From NCBI GenBank assembly GCA_910587955.1, contig CAJUNN010000023.1, forward strand, positions 1 through 43,337: a DNA stretch of 43,337 bases. The letters are read 5' to 3'. This document shows, piece by piece, positions 25,791 through 33,458 of this stretch. The notes beneath the pieces were generated by a model. The model ran no database searches and had not been told where the DNA came from. It saw nothing but the letters and a program-made list of their open reading frames with translations. Origin of the DNA: an uncultured Lachnospiraceae bacterium (GTDB lineage Bacteria > Bacillota > Clostridia > Lachnospirales > Lachnospiraceae). Made by a program: the position numbers and the translations under genes. How positions within the stretch are numbered: the first letter of the stretch is position 1; each line of letters starts with the position of its first letter.

Positions 25791-26505
25791 TTTCAACTAC
25801 CTCCATGAATACATCTTCAAGACTATGGCTTCCTTTGATTTCTTCCATTGTTCCACTTTCTATCAATTTACCGTTATTGATGATAGTAACCTTGTCGCAC
25901 AATTTTTCGGCAACTTCAAGCACATGAGTGGAGAAAAAAATTGCTGTCCCTGCATCACAAAGTTGACGCATCATCTTTTTTAAATGGAAAGATGCTTCGG
26001 GGTCAAGACCAACAAATGGCTCGTCCAACACTAAAAGCTGTGGGGAATGTACAAATGCGCCAATCAACGCAAGTTTCTGCTTCATACCATGCGAATAGGA
26101 ACTGATTAAATCCCCAAGACTGTCCGTTAATTTGAGAACATCCGCATATTTTTGTATTCTTGAAACTCTTTCTTTGGCAGGAACAGAAAACATATCACAC
26201 ATATAGTTTAAATATTGGATGCCTGTTACATAGTCATATAAGTCGGGATTGTCTGGAATATAAGCTGTCATAGATTTGCATTTAACAGGCTCGTCCTTTA
26301 CAGAATGACCGTTTATAAGGATTTCCCCCTCGTCAAAGTCCATTATCCCGACAACTGCACGGATTGTTGTTGTTTTCCCTGCACCATTGTGACCAATAAA
26401 AGCATGGATTTCTCCTGCTTTCACACTCAAATTTAGACTGTCAACAGCCTTTTTATTTCCAAAATAAACTTTAGAATAATTCCTAATTTCTAATACGGCG
26501 TCCAT
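25774..26505 (-). CDS. ABC exporter, ATP-binding subunit
   Basis: The 243-aa nucleotide-binding subunit. Walker A is GHNGAGKT (residues 38-45), the signature is a YSHGMKQK variant of LSGGQ, Walker B is LLVLDEP with the D-loop GLDP, and the switch His lies in STHVLEVAEKLCDKV. It resembles the CcmA/YxlF type that pairs with ABC-2 permeases. It starts 21 bases after the DUF1648-like gene and runs into the permease gene, with AGGAGG ahead of the ATG. Confidence 0.92.
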   Translation of the reverse strand: MDAVLEIRNYSKVYFGNKKAVDSLNLSVKAGEIHAFIGHNGAGKTTTIRAVVGIMDFDEGEILINGHSVKDEPVKCKSMTAYIPDNPDLYDYVTGIQYLNYMCDMFSVPAKERVSRIQKYADVLKLTDSLGDLISSYSHGMKQKLALIGAFVHSPQLLVLDEPFVGLDPEASFHLKKMMRQLCDAGTAIFFSTHVLEVAEKLCDKVTIINNGKLIESGTMEEIKGSHSLEDVFMEVVENERQV

Positions 26506-26526
26506 TTTATTAGCCTCCTTTAAATT

Positions 26527-26724
26527 TTAGTTTTTGTACTTTTTCACAATTGCCCAGTAAAGGATTGCGGGTACAGGGGTAAATAATAGAATAAAATATT
26601 TATTTACAACCGAACCAGAACCAGACACTCCAAAGTGTAATGGGATTTCCTGCGGCAATAAAAAAGTTAGTGCTGCTAATACAACAAAAGTTACAAATGT
26701 AATGATGATGCATTTTTTCTTCAT
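26527..26724 (-). CDS. Small membrane protein, DUF1648-like
   Basis: A 65-aa protein with two hydrophobic segments (residues 5-23 and 42-60). The linking stretch LPQEIPLHFGVSGSGSVVNKY resembles DUF1648 (the 'P..IP.H....G..' pattern). Related domains occur in SdpI-type immunity proteins, which are larger, so a link to peptide-toxin resistance is possible but is inference. GGAGG precedes the ATG. It is the first gene after the operator-promoter at 26744-26786 and is followed by the ABC pair. Confidence 0.7.
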   Translation of the reverse strand: MKKKCIIITFVTFVVLAALTFLLPQEIPLHFGVSGSGSVVNKYFILLFTPVPAILYWAIVKKYKN

Positions 26725-26743
26725 AGGTCTTGCCTCCTTTTTA

Positions 26744-26786
26744 ATATCATAGTGATAATAATATCATATTGATATTAAAAAGTCAA
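26744..26786 (-). promoter_or_regulatory. Promoter and operator of the ABC export module
   Basis: Minus strand: TTGACT (26781-26786), 17-base spacer, TATTAT (26758-26763). Overlapping dyads cover the -10 region: ATATCATAGTGATAA (26744-26758), AATATCATATTGATATT (26760-26776) and, across both, TGATAATAATATCA (26753-26766). The last differs by one base from the perfect palindrome in the regulator's own promoter. Confidence 0.65.
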
Positions 26787-26825
26787 GAAAAATCCCGTCC
26801 ATCACTGAGGACAGGCGGAAAATTT

Positions 26826-27362
26826 TTAATCCATTTTAGGCGGAGAAATAATTACGCCAATAGAATGCAGTTTTCGCCCCGATGAGGGTGTGTTGTTTCC
26901 ATAAGGCTTTATTGCATCCCGAATACTTCTAATTAACATCTCAAGTTCCTCATCTGTTAGATAAAGAGGGGATAAGGAAAAACCAGATTTATCCTTTACA
27001 ATGTTTATATCATCCCGTTTACAATAATCTTGAAATAACTCTGCAAAGCCAATGATATATTGCATAAACGACTGCATATAGGCTTCACCAGAGTTGCTGT
27101 CTAAAATTTCTTTAAAATCTTTTGTCATATCAATATCTATCGCATAAGTCTTTTCTAAAGCACCTCTGACTTGCGTTTGATTTACAATTTTTAATACTTT
27201 GTCATTTGTCATCCTCTTTAAATAGCGATAAAGCGTTGCAGGCGGAATATCCGAAAAGGTCTCGGATAAATGTTTAGCGGTAGTTTCCCCACAATTCTGT
27301 ATTTCCAGAAATAGTTTGCATTTAATCGGGTTCGTCAATACATCCATAATTCTTTTATCCAT
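26826..27362 (-). CDS. Helix-turn-helix transcriptional regulator (ArsR/PadR-like)
   Basis: The first ~85 of 178 residues form a winged helix: MDVLTNPIKCKLFLEIQ, then TTAKHLSETFSDIPPATLYRYLKRM (helix-turn-helix) and the wing ending in KTYAIDID. The C-terminal half is helical and probably dimerises or senses a ligand. GGAGG precedes the ATG. The perfect dyad over its own -10 box matches the dyad over the promoter of the ABC module, so it very likely represses both itself and the exporter (inference from the matching sites). Confidence 0.8.
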   Translation of the reverse strand: MDKRIMDVLTNPIKCKLFLEIQNCGETTAKHLSETFSDIPPATLYRYLKRMTNDKVLKIVNQTQVRGALEKTYAIDIDMTKDFKEILDSNSGEAYMQSFMQYIIGFAELFQDYCKRDDINIVKDKSGFSLSPLYLTDEELEMLIRSIRDAIKPYGNNTPSSGRKLHSIGVIISPPKMD

Positions 27363-27390
27363 GCGTATCCCTCCAACAATTCGGTCTATT

Positions 27391-27424
27391 TGATAATATT
27401 ATCATTTTGGTACTAGAAATTCAA
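27391..27424 (-). promoter_or_regulatory. Promoter and palindromic operator of the HTH regulator
   Basis: Minus strand: TTGAAT (27419-27424), 17-base spacer, TAATAT (27396-27401). The -10 box lies inside the perfect 14-bp palindrome TGATAATATTATCA (27391-27404), which points to autoregulation. Confidence 0.65.
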
Positions 27425-27459
27425 GAGCCTTTCATTGATGATAATCTAAGATAACAAAC

Positions 27460-27497
27460 CTAAAAGTGGCAAAGTTTTTATACCTTGCCACTTTTAG
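27460..27497 (-). terminator. Perfect 13-bp hairpin after the TnpV gene
   Basis: CTAAAAGTGGCAA (27460-27472) and its exact complement (27485-27497) enclose a 12-base loop. It begins 3 bases past the TnpV stop. No long T-run follows on the minus strand, so it may end or protect the transcript rather than act as a classical terminator. Confidence 0.5.
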
Positions 27498-27500
27498 CAT

Positions 27501-27872
27501 TTATACGAAGATTATTTCGTTATTCACAATCCCTCTCGCACACGCCCCTATGTTATTTAAATGTTGTACCCATTCTAAGGCATTTTCAGCCTTTAGCTGT
27601 TCCGTTATGCCCTGTGCTTGTTTCATGCCCTCTATGAACCTTTCAAAGCGTTCCTGTGCCTGCCTGTCAATGTCGGCAAGGTAAGTGTTCAGCCTGCCGC
27701 TTGTAAGAAGATTGGTGTATGTAACCTTTCGGTACTGCTTCAGATAGTCCAAATGCCGCTGTCCCCATATGCCTATCGGCTGTTCTTCTTCGGTGGGTAA
27801 TCTTAAATCTGGAATAAGATACCCATTTTCTACATGATACGTACCGCCTAACTTTTCAAATAGTGATTTCAT
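27501..27872 (-). CDS. Transposon-encoded protein TnpV
   Basis: A 123-aa protein of the TnpV family, found on integrative and mobilizable elements of Clostridia. Family marks are the opening MKSLFEKLGGTYHVENGYLIPDL and GIWGQRHLDYLKQYRKVTYTNLL. The frame is open 29 further codons upstream (back to a stop near 27960) without a natural start, so that part may be a leftover of a neighbouring transposon gene. AAGGAG lies 9 bases before the ATG at 27872. No recombinase or mobilisation gene accompanies it, so it marks a decayed element. Confidence 0.75.
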   Translation of the reverse strand: MKSLFEKLGGTYHVENGYLIPDLRLPTEEEQPIGIWGQRHLDYLKQYRKVTYTNLLTSGRLNTYLADIDRQAQERFERFIEGMKQAQGITEQLKAENALEWVQHLNNIGACARGIVNNEIIFV

Positions 27873-27988
27873 ATGCAAAAACTCCTTTTCTGTATAGTTT
27901 GGTTTCTGTGGGGTATCTGCAAGCAATGTATCAGCAGGCTGTATGTATATACTATCTTTAAGTTAAGTAATCCCCCTCTCATTAATAG

Positions 27989-28339
27989 TCACTTTTCATT
28001 TTTATAAAACAAAAAATGCTTTAATAACTGTACTCCATAGAAAATTAATAAGATGCTTCCTAACAAAATAAAGAAGACCATCGTGCTCATAAAAGAATGT
28101 CTTACATTTCCAACGATAAACCCAACTATTATTGTACAAATAAAAATAGTGATGGACATCTTCAAACCCATAACATTATTTTTTTGCTTTTTCACCGTCT
28201 TTTCAACTGCTGCATTACTTTCATCTTCCGCTTTCCCTTCCAAAAGATAATCTACAGATACCTGAATTCGATCTGCCAATTCAGCCTGTGTTAATCCCGC
28301 ACTTTTTCTTAGTTGATATAACCTATCTCGAAATTGCAA
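27989..28339 (-). pseudogene. XRE-family regulator with internal deletion and membrane tail
   Basis: The N-terminus FRDRLYQLRKSAGLTQAELADRIQ is a standard XRE helix-turn-helix start, but it jumps straight to VSVDYLLEGK. In relatives about 27 residues (the recognition helix and two further helices, RQAVSRWE.. to ..LFG) lie between. The join falls at a shared Val-Ser, as expected for an in-frame deletion at a short repeat. After a linker there are two membrane segments (about residues 59-76 and 83-105). Start is TTG with GGAG ahead. The product, if made, should not bind DNA normally. A short natural variant cannot be excluded. Confidence 0.6.
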
Positions 28340-28382
28340 TATTTTCTTTCTCCTTTTTTTGTAAAATATTACTCCTTACATC

Positions 28383-28411
28383 TAATTATTGGAACCAACT
28401 AAACTTTACAA
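28383..28411 (-). promoter_or_regulatory. Candidate promoter of the XRE-like gene
   Basis: Minus strand: TTGTAA (28406-28411), 17-base spacer, TAATTA (28383-28388). Moderate match only. Confidence 0.35.
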
Positions 28412-28462
28412 TTACGCAACGAATGCTGACACTTTCTAGATATTCTCAAAAAAGCAAGACAA

Positions 28463-28483
28463 GAGGCTGCCACAGACAGCCTC
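28463..28483 (-). terminator. Terminator-like hairpin after the antiporter gene
   Basis: GAGGCTG (28463-28469) pairs with CAGCCTC (28477-28483) around a 7-base loop. T-rich stretches lie on both sides (CTTTTT on the plus strand; TTTTTT about 8 bases beyond on the minus strand). It most likely ends the purC-purB-antiporter transcript. Confidence 0.5.
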
Positions 28484-28503
28484 CCATCTTTTTCAAAACC
28501 CTA

Positions 28504-29445
28504 TTAACGCACCACAATGTACACCGTATAAGCCAGATACACTGCCAGCATCAACGCTCCCGTCCCCCGGCCTACGCGTTCCTTTTGCCACATGGGAAAG
28601 AAGAAAGCCAAGGTTACCAGAAGCAGAATCAAAATGTCGTAAAGATTCACAGTCCCCACAGAGATGGGATGAATCGCCCCGGATACGCCCAGAATAAAGC
28701 CAATATTTAAAATATTGGATCCAACCACATTTCCCATGGCAATCTCGCTCTCCCCCTTCCGGGCTGCCACCACGGAAGTGACCAGTTCCGGCAGGGAAGT
28801 TCCGATGGCTACGATTGTAAGTCCTACCAGCGTCTCGCTCCATCCGAACTGATAGGCAAGCTTCGTGGCGGAATTTACCACCATCTGTCCTCCGGCTACA
28901 ATGCTGACGCTTCCCAGAAGGCAGAAAAGTATACTCACCGGAAGAGGACGGGCAACGCCGAACTGCTCCGCCACCCGGTTGCGGACTGCGCTGCGGATGA
29001 GCCGGTACATATAAAATGCCAGAACTGCCAGCAAAAGCAGCCCGTCCGTCCGGGACAGCTGTGCTCCGCTGGGATCCGGGAAATAATCCAGGGAACAGAT
29101 AAGCATCAGAGCCGTCATAAACAGCGTCATGGCATAATCCCGTTTCAAAACCGGGCGCTCCACCCTCATAGGACGGATCACGGCAGAAAGCCCTACTACT
29201 GCCAGAAGATTCACCATGTTGGACCCCGTCACATTTCCCAGGGCGATGTCATTGCTCCCCTCCAGGGCCGCTGTCACGCTGACGGCCAGCTCCGGCAGGG
29301 AAGTCCCCAGTGCCACAATGGTCAGGCCGATGACAATAGAGGGAATTCCCAGTTTCCTTGCAATGGCCGAGGCTCCCTCTACGAAAAAGTCAGCGCCTTT
29401 TACCAGCAAAAGGAAACCTGCGGCCAAAATCAAAATTGTTATCAT
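28504..29445 (-). CDS. Calcium/sodium antiporter (CaCA family, YrbG-like)
   Basis: Exchanges Ca2+ for Na+ or H+ across the membrane. The two alpha-repeats of the family are visible: GLTIVALGTSLPELAVSVTA with GNVTGSNMVNLL in the first half, and GLTIVAIGTSLPELVTSVVA with GNVVGSNILNIG in the second. About ten membrane segments. I set the start at 29445 (MITILILAAGFLLL, 313 aa); the longer frame would be translated from the repeat element R1, which fills the gap behind purB. The ribosome site is weak (GGAATAG). Its position in a purine operon has no obvious metabolic reason. Confidence 0.9.
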   Translation of the reverse strand: MITILILAAGFLLLVKGADFFVEGASAIARKLGIPSIVIGLTIVALGTSLPELAVSVTAALEGSNDIALGNVTGSNMVNLLAVVGLSAVIRPMRVERPVLKRDYAMTLFMTALMLICSLDYFPDPSGAQLSRTDGLLLLAVLAFYMYRLIRSAVRNRVAEQFGVARPLPVSILFCLLGSVSIVAGGQMVVNSATKLAYQFGWSETLVGLTIVAIGTSLPELVTSVVAARKGESEIAMGNVVGSNILNIGFILGVSGAIHPISVGTVNLYDILILLLVTLAFFFPMWQKERVGRGTGALMLAVYLAYTVYIVVR

Positions 29446-29453
29446 AGTTTCTA

Positions 29454-29515
29454 TTCCAGTTCCGCATCCGCCCCGGCTCAATCATTCTGGATACCGCCCG
29501 GGCTTCTGCTGTTTT
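29454..29515 (-). repeat. Intercistronic repeat copy R1 (short form)
   Basis: Fills the purB/antiporter gap. On the minus strand it begins AAAACAGCAGAAGCCC and ends GGCGGATGCGGAACTGGAA, the same ends as the tandem units at 36.3-36.8 kb, but the central hairpin is missing and the unit is about 62 bases. Confidence 0.7.
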
Positions 29516-30947
29516 AAACGTTAATCTCCGCTTTCATGCCCAGCAGCGCCTCATGCTCTTTCAAAATGGGGGCCACTACCTGGTTTAAGAAACATTCCAC
29601 CTGTTCCCGGGACCGTCCCGTGTAGCGGGAAGGCTCCATGGTCTTTTTCAAATCCTCCAGGGACAGATTAAAGGCCGGATCTGCGGCAATCAGCTCCAGA
29701 AGGTTATTCTCCCTGCCGTTTACCTTTACATTCTTTCCGGCCTCCATGGACAGCTCCCGGATCCGCTCATGCAGCTCCTGACGGTCGCCGCCGGCCTTTA
29801 CCGCATCCATCATAATATTTTCCGTGGCCATAAAGGGAAGCTCCGCCATCAGGCGCTTTTCGATGACCTTGGGATAAACCACCAGGCCATCCACCACATT
29901 CAGGCACAAATCCAAAATGCCATCTACGGCGAGAAAGCCCTCGGGGATGCTTAAACGCTTGTTGGCAGAATCGTCCAAGGTCCTCTCAAACCACTGAGCG
30001 GCAGAGGTGATGGCCGGATTCAGGGCATCCACCATCACATAACGGGACAGGGAGGCAATGCGCTCGCTCCGCATGGGATTGCGCTTATAAGCCATGGCCG
30101 AAGAACCTATCTGGGATTTTTCGAAGGGTTCTTCCACTTCCTTTAAGTGCTGCAGCAGCCGGATATCGTTGGACATTTTGTGGGCGCTGGCCGCAATGCC
30201 CGCCAGCACATTTAACACCCGGGTATCTACCTTCCGGGAATAGGTCTGCCCGGATACGGGATAGCACTGGGCAAATCCCATCTTCTGTGCAATCATAGGA
30301 TCAATTTTATCGATGGTCTCCTGATCCCCGTCAAACAGCTCCAGAAAACTAGCCTGGGTTCCGGTGGTTCCCTTAGATCCCAGGAGCTTCATGGTAGAAA
30401 TCACATGATTTAAATCCTCCAAATCCAGGCAGAATTCCTGCATCCAGAGGGTGGCGCGCTTTCCCACGGTGGTGGGCTGGGCCGGCTGGAAATGCGTAAA
30501 TGCCAGGGTAGGCAGAGCTTTATAGCGTTCCGCAAATCGGGAAAGCTCCGCAATCACATTGACCAGCTTCCTCTGCACCAGGCGGAGCGCCTCTGTCATC
30601 ACAATAATATCCGTGTTATCCCCCACATAGCAGGAGGTAGCTCCCAGATGAATGATGCCCTTAGCCTTGGGGCACTGCTGCCCATAGGCATATACATGGG
30701 ACATAACATCATGGCGCACTTCCTTTTCCCTCGCCTTTGCCACCTCATAATTGATATCGTCCTGATAGGCTTTCAGCTCGTCAATCTGCTCCTGGGTAAT
30801 GGGAAGCCCCAGTTCTTTTTCCGTCTCCGCAAGGGCTATCCATAATTTTCTCCAGGTCCGGAATTTTTTATCCGGCGAAAAAATATACTGCATCTCCCTG
30901 CTGGCGTAGCGCTCCGACAGGGGGCTTTGGTATTTGTCTGTACTCAT
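29514..30947 (-). CDS. purB: Adenylosuccinate lyase
   Basis: Cleaves SAICAR to AICAR and adenylosuccinate to AMP, both releasing fumarate. The family signature is GSSAMAYKRNPMRSERI; the HLGATSCYVGDNTD and THFQPAQPTTVGKR segments carry the other active-site residues. At 477 aa it is of the longer type close to the animal enzyme and common in Clostridia. I set the start at 30947 (MSTDKYQSPLSERYAS) because AGGAG lies 8 bases ahead; the upstream ATG is inside repeat R2. It follows purC across R2. Confidence 0.95.
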   Translation of the reverse strand: MSTDKYQSPLSERYASREMQYIFSPDKKFRTWRKLWIALAETEKELGLPITQEQIDELKAYQDDINYEVAKAREKEVRHDVMSHVYAYGQQCPKAKGIIHLGATSCYVGDNTDIIVMTEALRLVQRKLVNVIAELSRFAERYKALPTLAFTHFQPAQPTTVGKRATLWMQEFCLDLEDLNHVISTMKLLGSKGTTGTQASFLELFDGDQETIDKIDPMIAQKMGFAQCYPVSGQTYSRKVDTRVLNVLAGIAASAHKMSNDIRLLQHLKEVEEPFEKSQIGSSAMAYKRNPMRSERIASLSRYVMVDALNPAITSAAQWFERTLDDSANKRLSIPEGFLAVDGILDLCLNVVDGLVVYPKVIEKRLMAELPFMATENIMMDAVKAGGDRQELHERIRELSMEAGKNVKVNGRENNLLELIAADPAFNLSLEDLKKTMEPSRYTGRSREQVECFLNQVVAPILKEHEALLGMKAEINV

Positions 30948-30960
30948 ATAGGCACTCCTA

Positions 30961-31063
30961 TTACAGTTCCGCATCCGTCCTCCCAGCGCTTCTCCTAGCA
31001 GATTTCACGGACGCTTCCCGCGTCCTCTCTTTCTGCCGGCACTGTTCGGACTTCTGCTGTTTT
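30961..31063 (-). repeat. Intercistronic repeat copy R2
   Basis: Fills the purC/purB gap. Ends match the family (minus strand AAAACAGCAGAAG .. GGATGCGGAACTGTAATAGGAG). The middle differs in sequence from the tandem units but keeps a nested hairpin at 30998-31036: outer GCAGA/TCTGC, inner GGACGC/GCGTCC. Its last bases provide the purB ribosome site. Confidence 0.7.
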
Positions 31064-31078
31064 CAGCTTCTTTGTCCC

Positions 31079-31783
31079 TTACAGGCCCAGCCGGTGGAAC
31101 ACCTCGTTGTAGGCCTCTTCCACATTTCCCAGGTCCCTGCGGAAGCGGTCCTTGTCCAGCTTTTCCCGGGTCTTCATATCCCAGAGGCGGCAGGTATCCG
31201 GGGAAGTCTCGTCCGCCAGAATGATCTGTCCCTTGTAACGGCCAAACTCAATCTTAAAATCGATGAGTTCAATGCCGGCATTCGCAAAATATTTCTTATA
31301 TACTTCGTTTACTTTGAACGCGTACTCCGTGATGGTATCTATCTCTTCCCTTGTGGCAAGGCCCAAGGCAATGGCAAAATAGTCATTGATCAGGGGATCG
31401 CCCAGATCGTCGTTCTTATAGCTGAATTCCAGGGTAGGAGCCGCAAACTTCGTACCTTCCTCCACACCCAGGCGCTTGGAAAAACTTCCGGCCGCCACAT
31501 TGCGGATAATCACCTCCAGGGGAACAATCTCCACTTTCTTTACCGCAGTCTCCCGGTCGCTCAACTCCTCAATAAAGTGGGTGGGAACTCCTTCCTGCTC
31601 CAAAAGCTGGAACACCCGGTTGGTCATGCGGTTGTTAATCACGCCCTTGCCCTGAATGGTTCCCTTTTTCAGCCCGTTAAAGGCCGTGGCATCATCCTTG
31701 TAATCTACAATTAAAACATCCGGATCCTCTGTGGTATAGACCTTCTTGGCCTTTCCTTCATACAAAAGTTCTTTCTTTTCCAT
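31079..31783 (-). CDS. purC: Phosphoribosylaminoimidazole-succinocarboxamide synthase (SAICAR synthase)
   Basis: Joins CAIR and aspartate with ATP in purine synthesis. The 234-aa protein shows the family motifs YEGKAKKVYTTEDPD, DYKDDATAFNGLKKG, PLEVIIRNVAAGSFSKRLG, IDFKIEFGR and LADETSPDTCRLWD. It is the first gene of the purC-purB-antiporter unit, with a good promoter at 31838-31866. Its product is the substrate of the next gene's product, so the order follows the pathway. Confidence 0.96.
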   Translation of the reverse strand: MEKKELLYEGKAKKVYTTEDPDVLIVDYKDDATAFNGLKKGTIQGKGVINNRMTNRVFQLLEQEGVPTHFIEELSDRETAVKKVEIVPLEVIIRNVAAGSFSKRLGVEEGTKFAAPTLEFSYKNDDLGDPLINDYFAIALGLATREEIDTITEYAFKVNEVYKKYFANAGIELIDFKIEFGRYKGQIILADETSPDTCRLWDMKTREKLDKDRFRRDLGNVEEAYNEVFHRLGL

Positions 31784-31837
31784 GTTCTCTACCTGCCCTT
31801 CTTTCTCTTACTCTTATGATCGGTATCATGCCCCAAT

Positions 31838-31866
31838 AGTATACCCCGACCTTTTTTGAATTTCAA
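31838..31866 (-). promoter_or_regulatory. Promoter of purC
   Basis: Minus strand: TTGAAA (31861-31866), 17-base spacer, TATACT (31838-31843). A short dyad (ATGAT/ATCAT, 31816-31829) lies just downstream of the likely start site. No PurR box or purine riboswitch is evident. Confidence 0.65.
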
Positions 31867-31891
31867 CCATTCTTCCCGATTTCATACAAAA

Positions 31892-31930
31892 AGCCCGAAA
31901 ATCTTCTTTTCTTCGAGAGATTTTCGGGCT
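31892..31930 (-). terminator. Terminator of the amino-acid ABC operon (bidirectional form)
   Basis: AGCCCGAAAATCT (31892-31904) pairs perfectly with 31918-31930 around a 13-base loop, with A-runs on one side and T-runs on the other, so it can act in both directions. It begins 9 bases past the importer ATPase stop. Confidence 0.85.
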
Positions 31931-31939
31931 CTTTTTCGT

Positions 31940-32725
31940 TTATCCCTGAGTAAAGCGGGAGAGAAACTGCCGGGTGCGCTCCTCCCTGGAGTGCTCAAAC
32001 ACCTGCTCCGGCGTTCCCTGCTCCACAATTACTCCCTCATCCATAAAAATCACCTGGCTGGCTACGTCTCTGGCAAATGCCATCTCATGGGTCACAATGA
32101 TCATAGTCATATTCTGATCCGCCAGTTCCCGGATGACCCGCAGCACCTCGCCTGTCAGCTCCGGATCCAGGGCTGAGGTGGGCTCGTCAAAACAGAGAAT
32201 ATCCGGTTTCAGGGCCAGAGCCCTGGCAATGGCCACCCGCTGGCACTGTCCCCCGGAGAGCTGATGGGGATAATTTCCCATCCGATCCGAAAGTCCCATC
32301 TGAGCCAGCAGTTCCTTGGCTTCCTGCTCAATTTCTCTGTGAATCTCCTGTCGGCGTGCCTTGTAGTCCTTCTGCTCTTTGGCCAGGAGCTCCTTGGCCA
32401 GCATCACGTTTCCAAGGGCCGTATATTGGGGAAACAGGTTGAAGGATTGGAACACCAGGCCAAAGTGCAGGCGCTTCCTGCGGATTACCGCCTCCTTTAC
32501 CGTAGCCGGATCTGCGGCGTCAAATAAGGTTTCTCCGCCCACCCGGATAATTCCCTTGTCCGGCCGCTCCAGAAAATTCAGACACCGGAGAAACGTGGTC
32601 TTCCCGCTGCCGGAGGAACCGATGATGGAAACCGCTTCCCCCTTTTCCAGGGAAAAGCTGATATCCTTTAAAACCTCTGTGCTGCCAAAAGTCTTTCCCA
32701 GGCCTTCTACTTCCAATATTGCCAT
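31940..32725 (-). CDS. Polar amino-acid ABC transporter, ATP-binding protein
   Basis: The 261-aa ATPase of a GlnQ/HisP-type importer. Walker A GSSGSGKT (residues 36-43), Q-loop in VFQSFNLFPQYT, signature LSGGQCQRVAIARALAL, Walker B ILCFDEPTSALDP and the switch His in IVTHEMAFARDV are all intact. It is the last gene of the three-gene operon, 14 bases after the permease gene. Confidence 0.95.
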   Translation of the reverse strand: MAILEVEGLGKTFGSTEVLKDISFSLEKGEAVSIIGSSGSGKTTFLRCLNFLERPDKGIIRVGGETLFDAADPATVKEAVIRRKRLHFGLVFQSFNLFPQYTALGNVMLAKELLAKEQKDYKARRQEIHREIEQEAKELLAQMGLSDRMGNYPHQLSGGQCQRVAIARALALKPDILCFDEPTSALDPELTGEVLRVIRELADQNMTMIIVTHEMAFARDVASQVIFMDEGVIVEQGTPEQVFEHSREERTRQFLSRFTQG

Positions 32726-32739
32726 AGCTTCCTCCCCCC

Positions 32740-33426
32740 TTATCGGAAATAATCCAGCTTCTCTTCCAGCCGTCCCAAAAGAACCGTCAGGATTCCGCTG
32801 AAAATAAGATAGTAAACGGCTGTGAAAAACAGAGGCCAGATCTGGCCTGAAATGCCCTGGGAACCTTTTAAAAACGCCTGGCCCGCCCAGATAATCTCCT
32901 GCAGGGCGATAATCCGCGCAAGAGAGGTATCCTTCACCAGTGTAATAATCTCGTTGGACATAGGCGGCACGATGCGCTTAATCATCTGCAAAAGCGTCAC
33001 CTTAAAAAAGATCTGGCTTCTGGTCATGCCCAGCACAAGCCCCGCCTCTTCCTGCCCTACGGGAACACTGCGGATCCCGCCCCGGTAAATTTCCGACAAA
33101 TAGCAGGCATAATTGAAAATAAAAGCCACGGCAGAGGCTAAAAACCGGCCGGACTCGCCGCCGCCCCAGAGCTGATGTCCCCACACCAGTCCCGGAAAAT
33201 AAAAGATAATCAGAAGCTGGATCATGAGCGGTGTTCCGCGCACGATCCAGACTACGATTTTCGTTAAATAGCTTAAGGGACGGAAGCGGGACATGGAGCC
33301 AAAAGCTATCACCAGTCCCAGGGGGACCGCCCCCAGCATTGTCACAACAAACAATTTCAGTGTCTGCAGAAATCCCGCGTTCAGCGCCGGAATGACTACG
33401 GGCATCTGCTCTAGTATTTGTTCCAT
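32740..33426 (-). CDS. Polar amino-acid ABC transporter, permease
   Basis: A 228-aa permease of the HisM/GlnP family with about five membrane segments. The inner-membrane transport motif is visible in YLSEIYRGGIRSVPVGQEEA followed by GLVLGMTRSQIFFKV. The start at 33426 (MEQILEQMPVVIPALNAG) avoids overlap with the binding-protein gene. A single permease gene implies a homodimer in the membrane. Confidence 0.93.
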   Translation of the reverse strand: MEQILEQMPVVIPALNAGFLQTLKLFVVTMLGAVPLGLVIAFGSMSRFRPLSYLTKIVVWIVRGTPLMIQLLIIFYFPGLVWGHQLWGGGESGRFLASAVAFIFNYACYLSEIYRGGIRSVPVGQEEAGLVLGMTRSQIFFKVTLLQMIKRIVPPMSNEIITLVKDTSLARIIALQEIIWAGQAFLKGSQGISGQIWPLFFTAVYYLIFSGILTVLLGRLEEKLDYFR

Positions 33427-33458
33427 GTATGTATCCCGCTTTCCTCTTTCCTCCCGGT

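Noticed and set aside
27950..27975. TTAAGTTAAG shared with the arms of the 5320-5407 inverted repeat
   Set aside because: Only 10 AT-rich bases match and no inverted partner lies nearby; chance is the simpler explanation.
31784..31837. Purine riboswitch before purC
   Set aside because: The leader is too short and has no paired three-way-junction elements.
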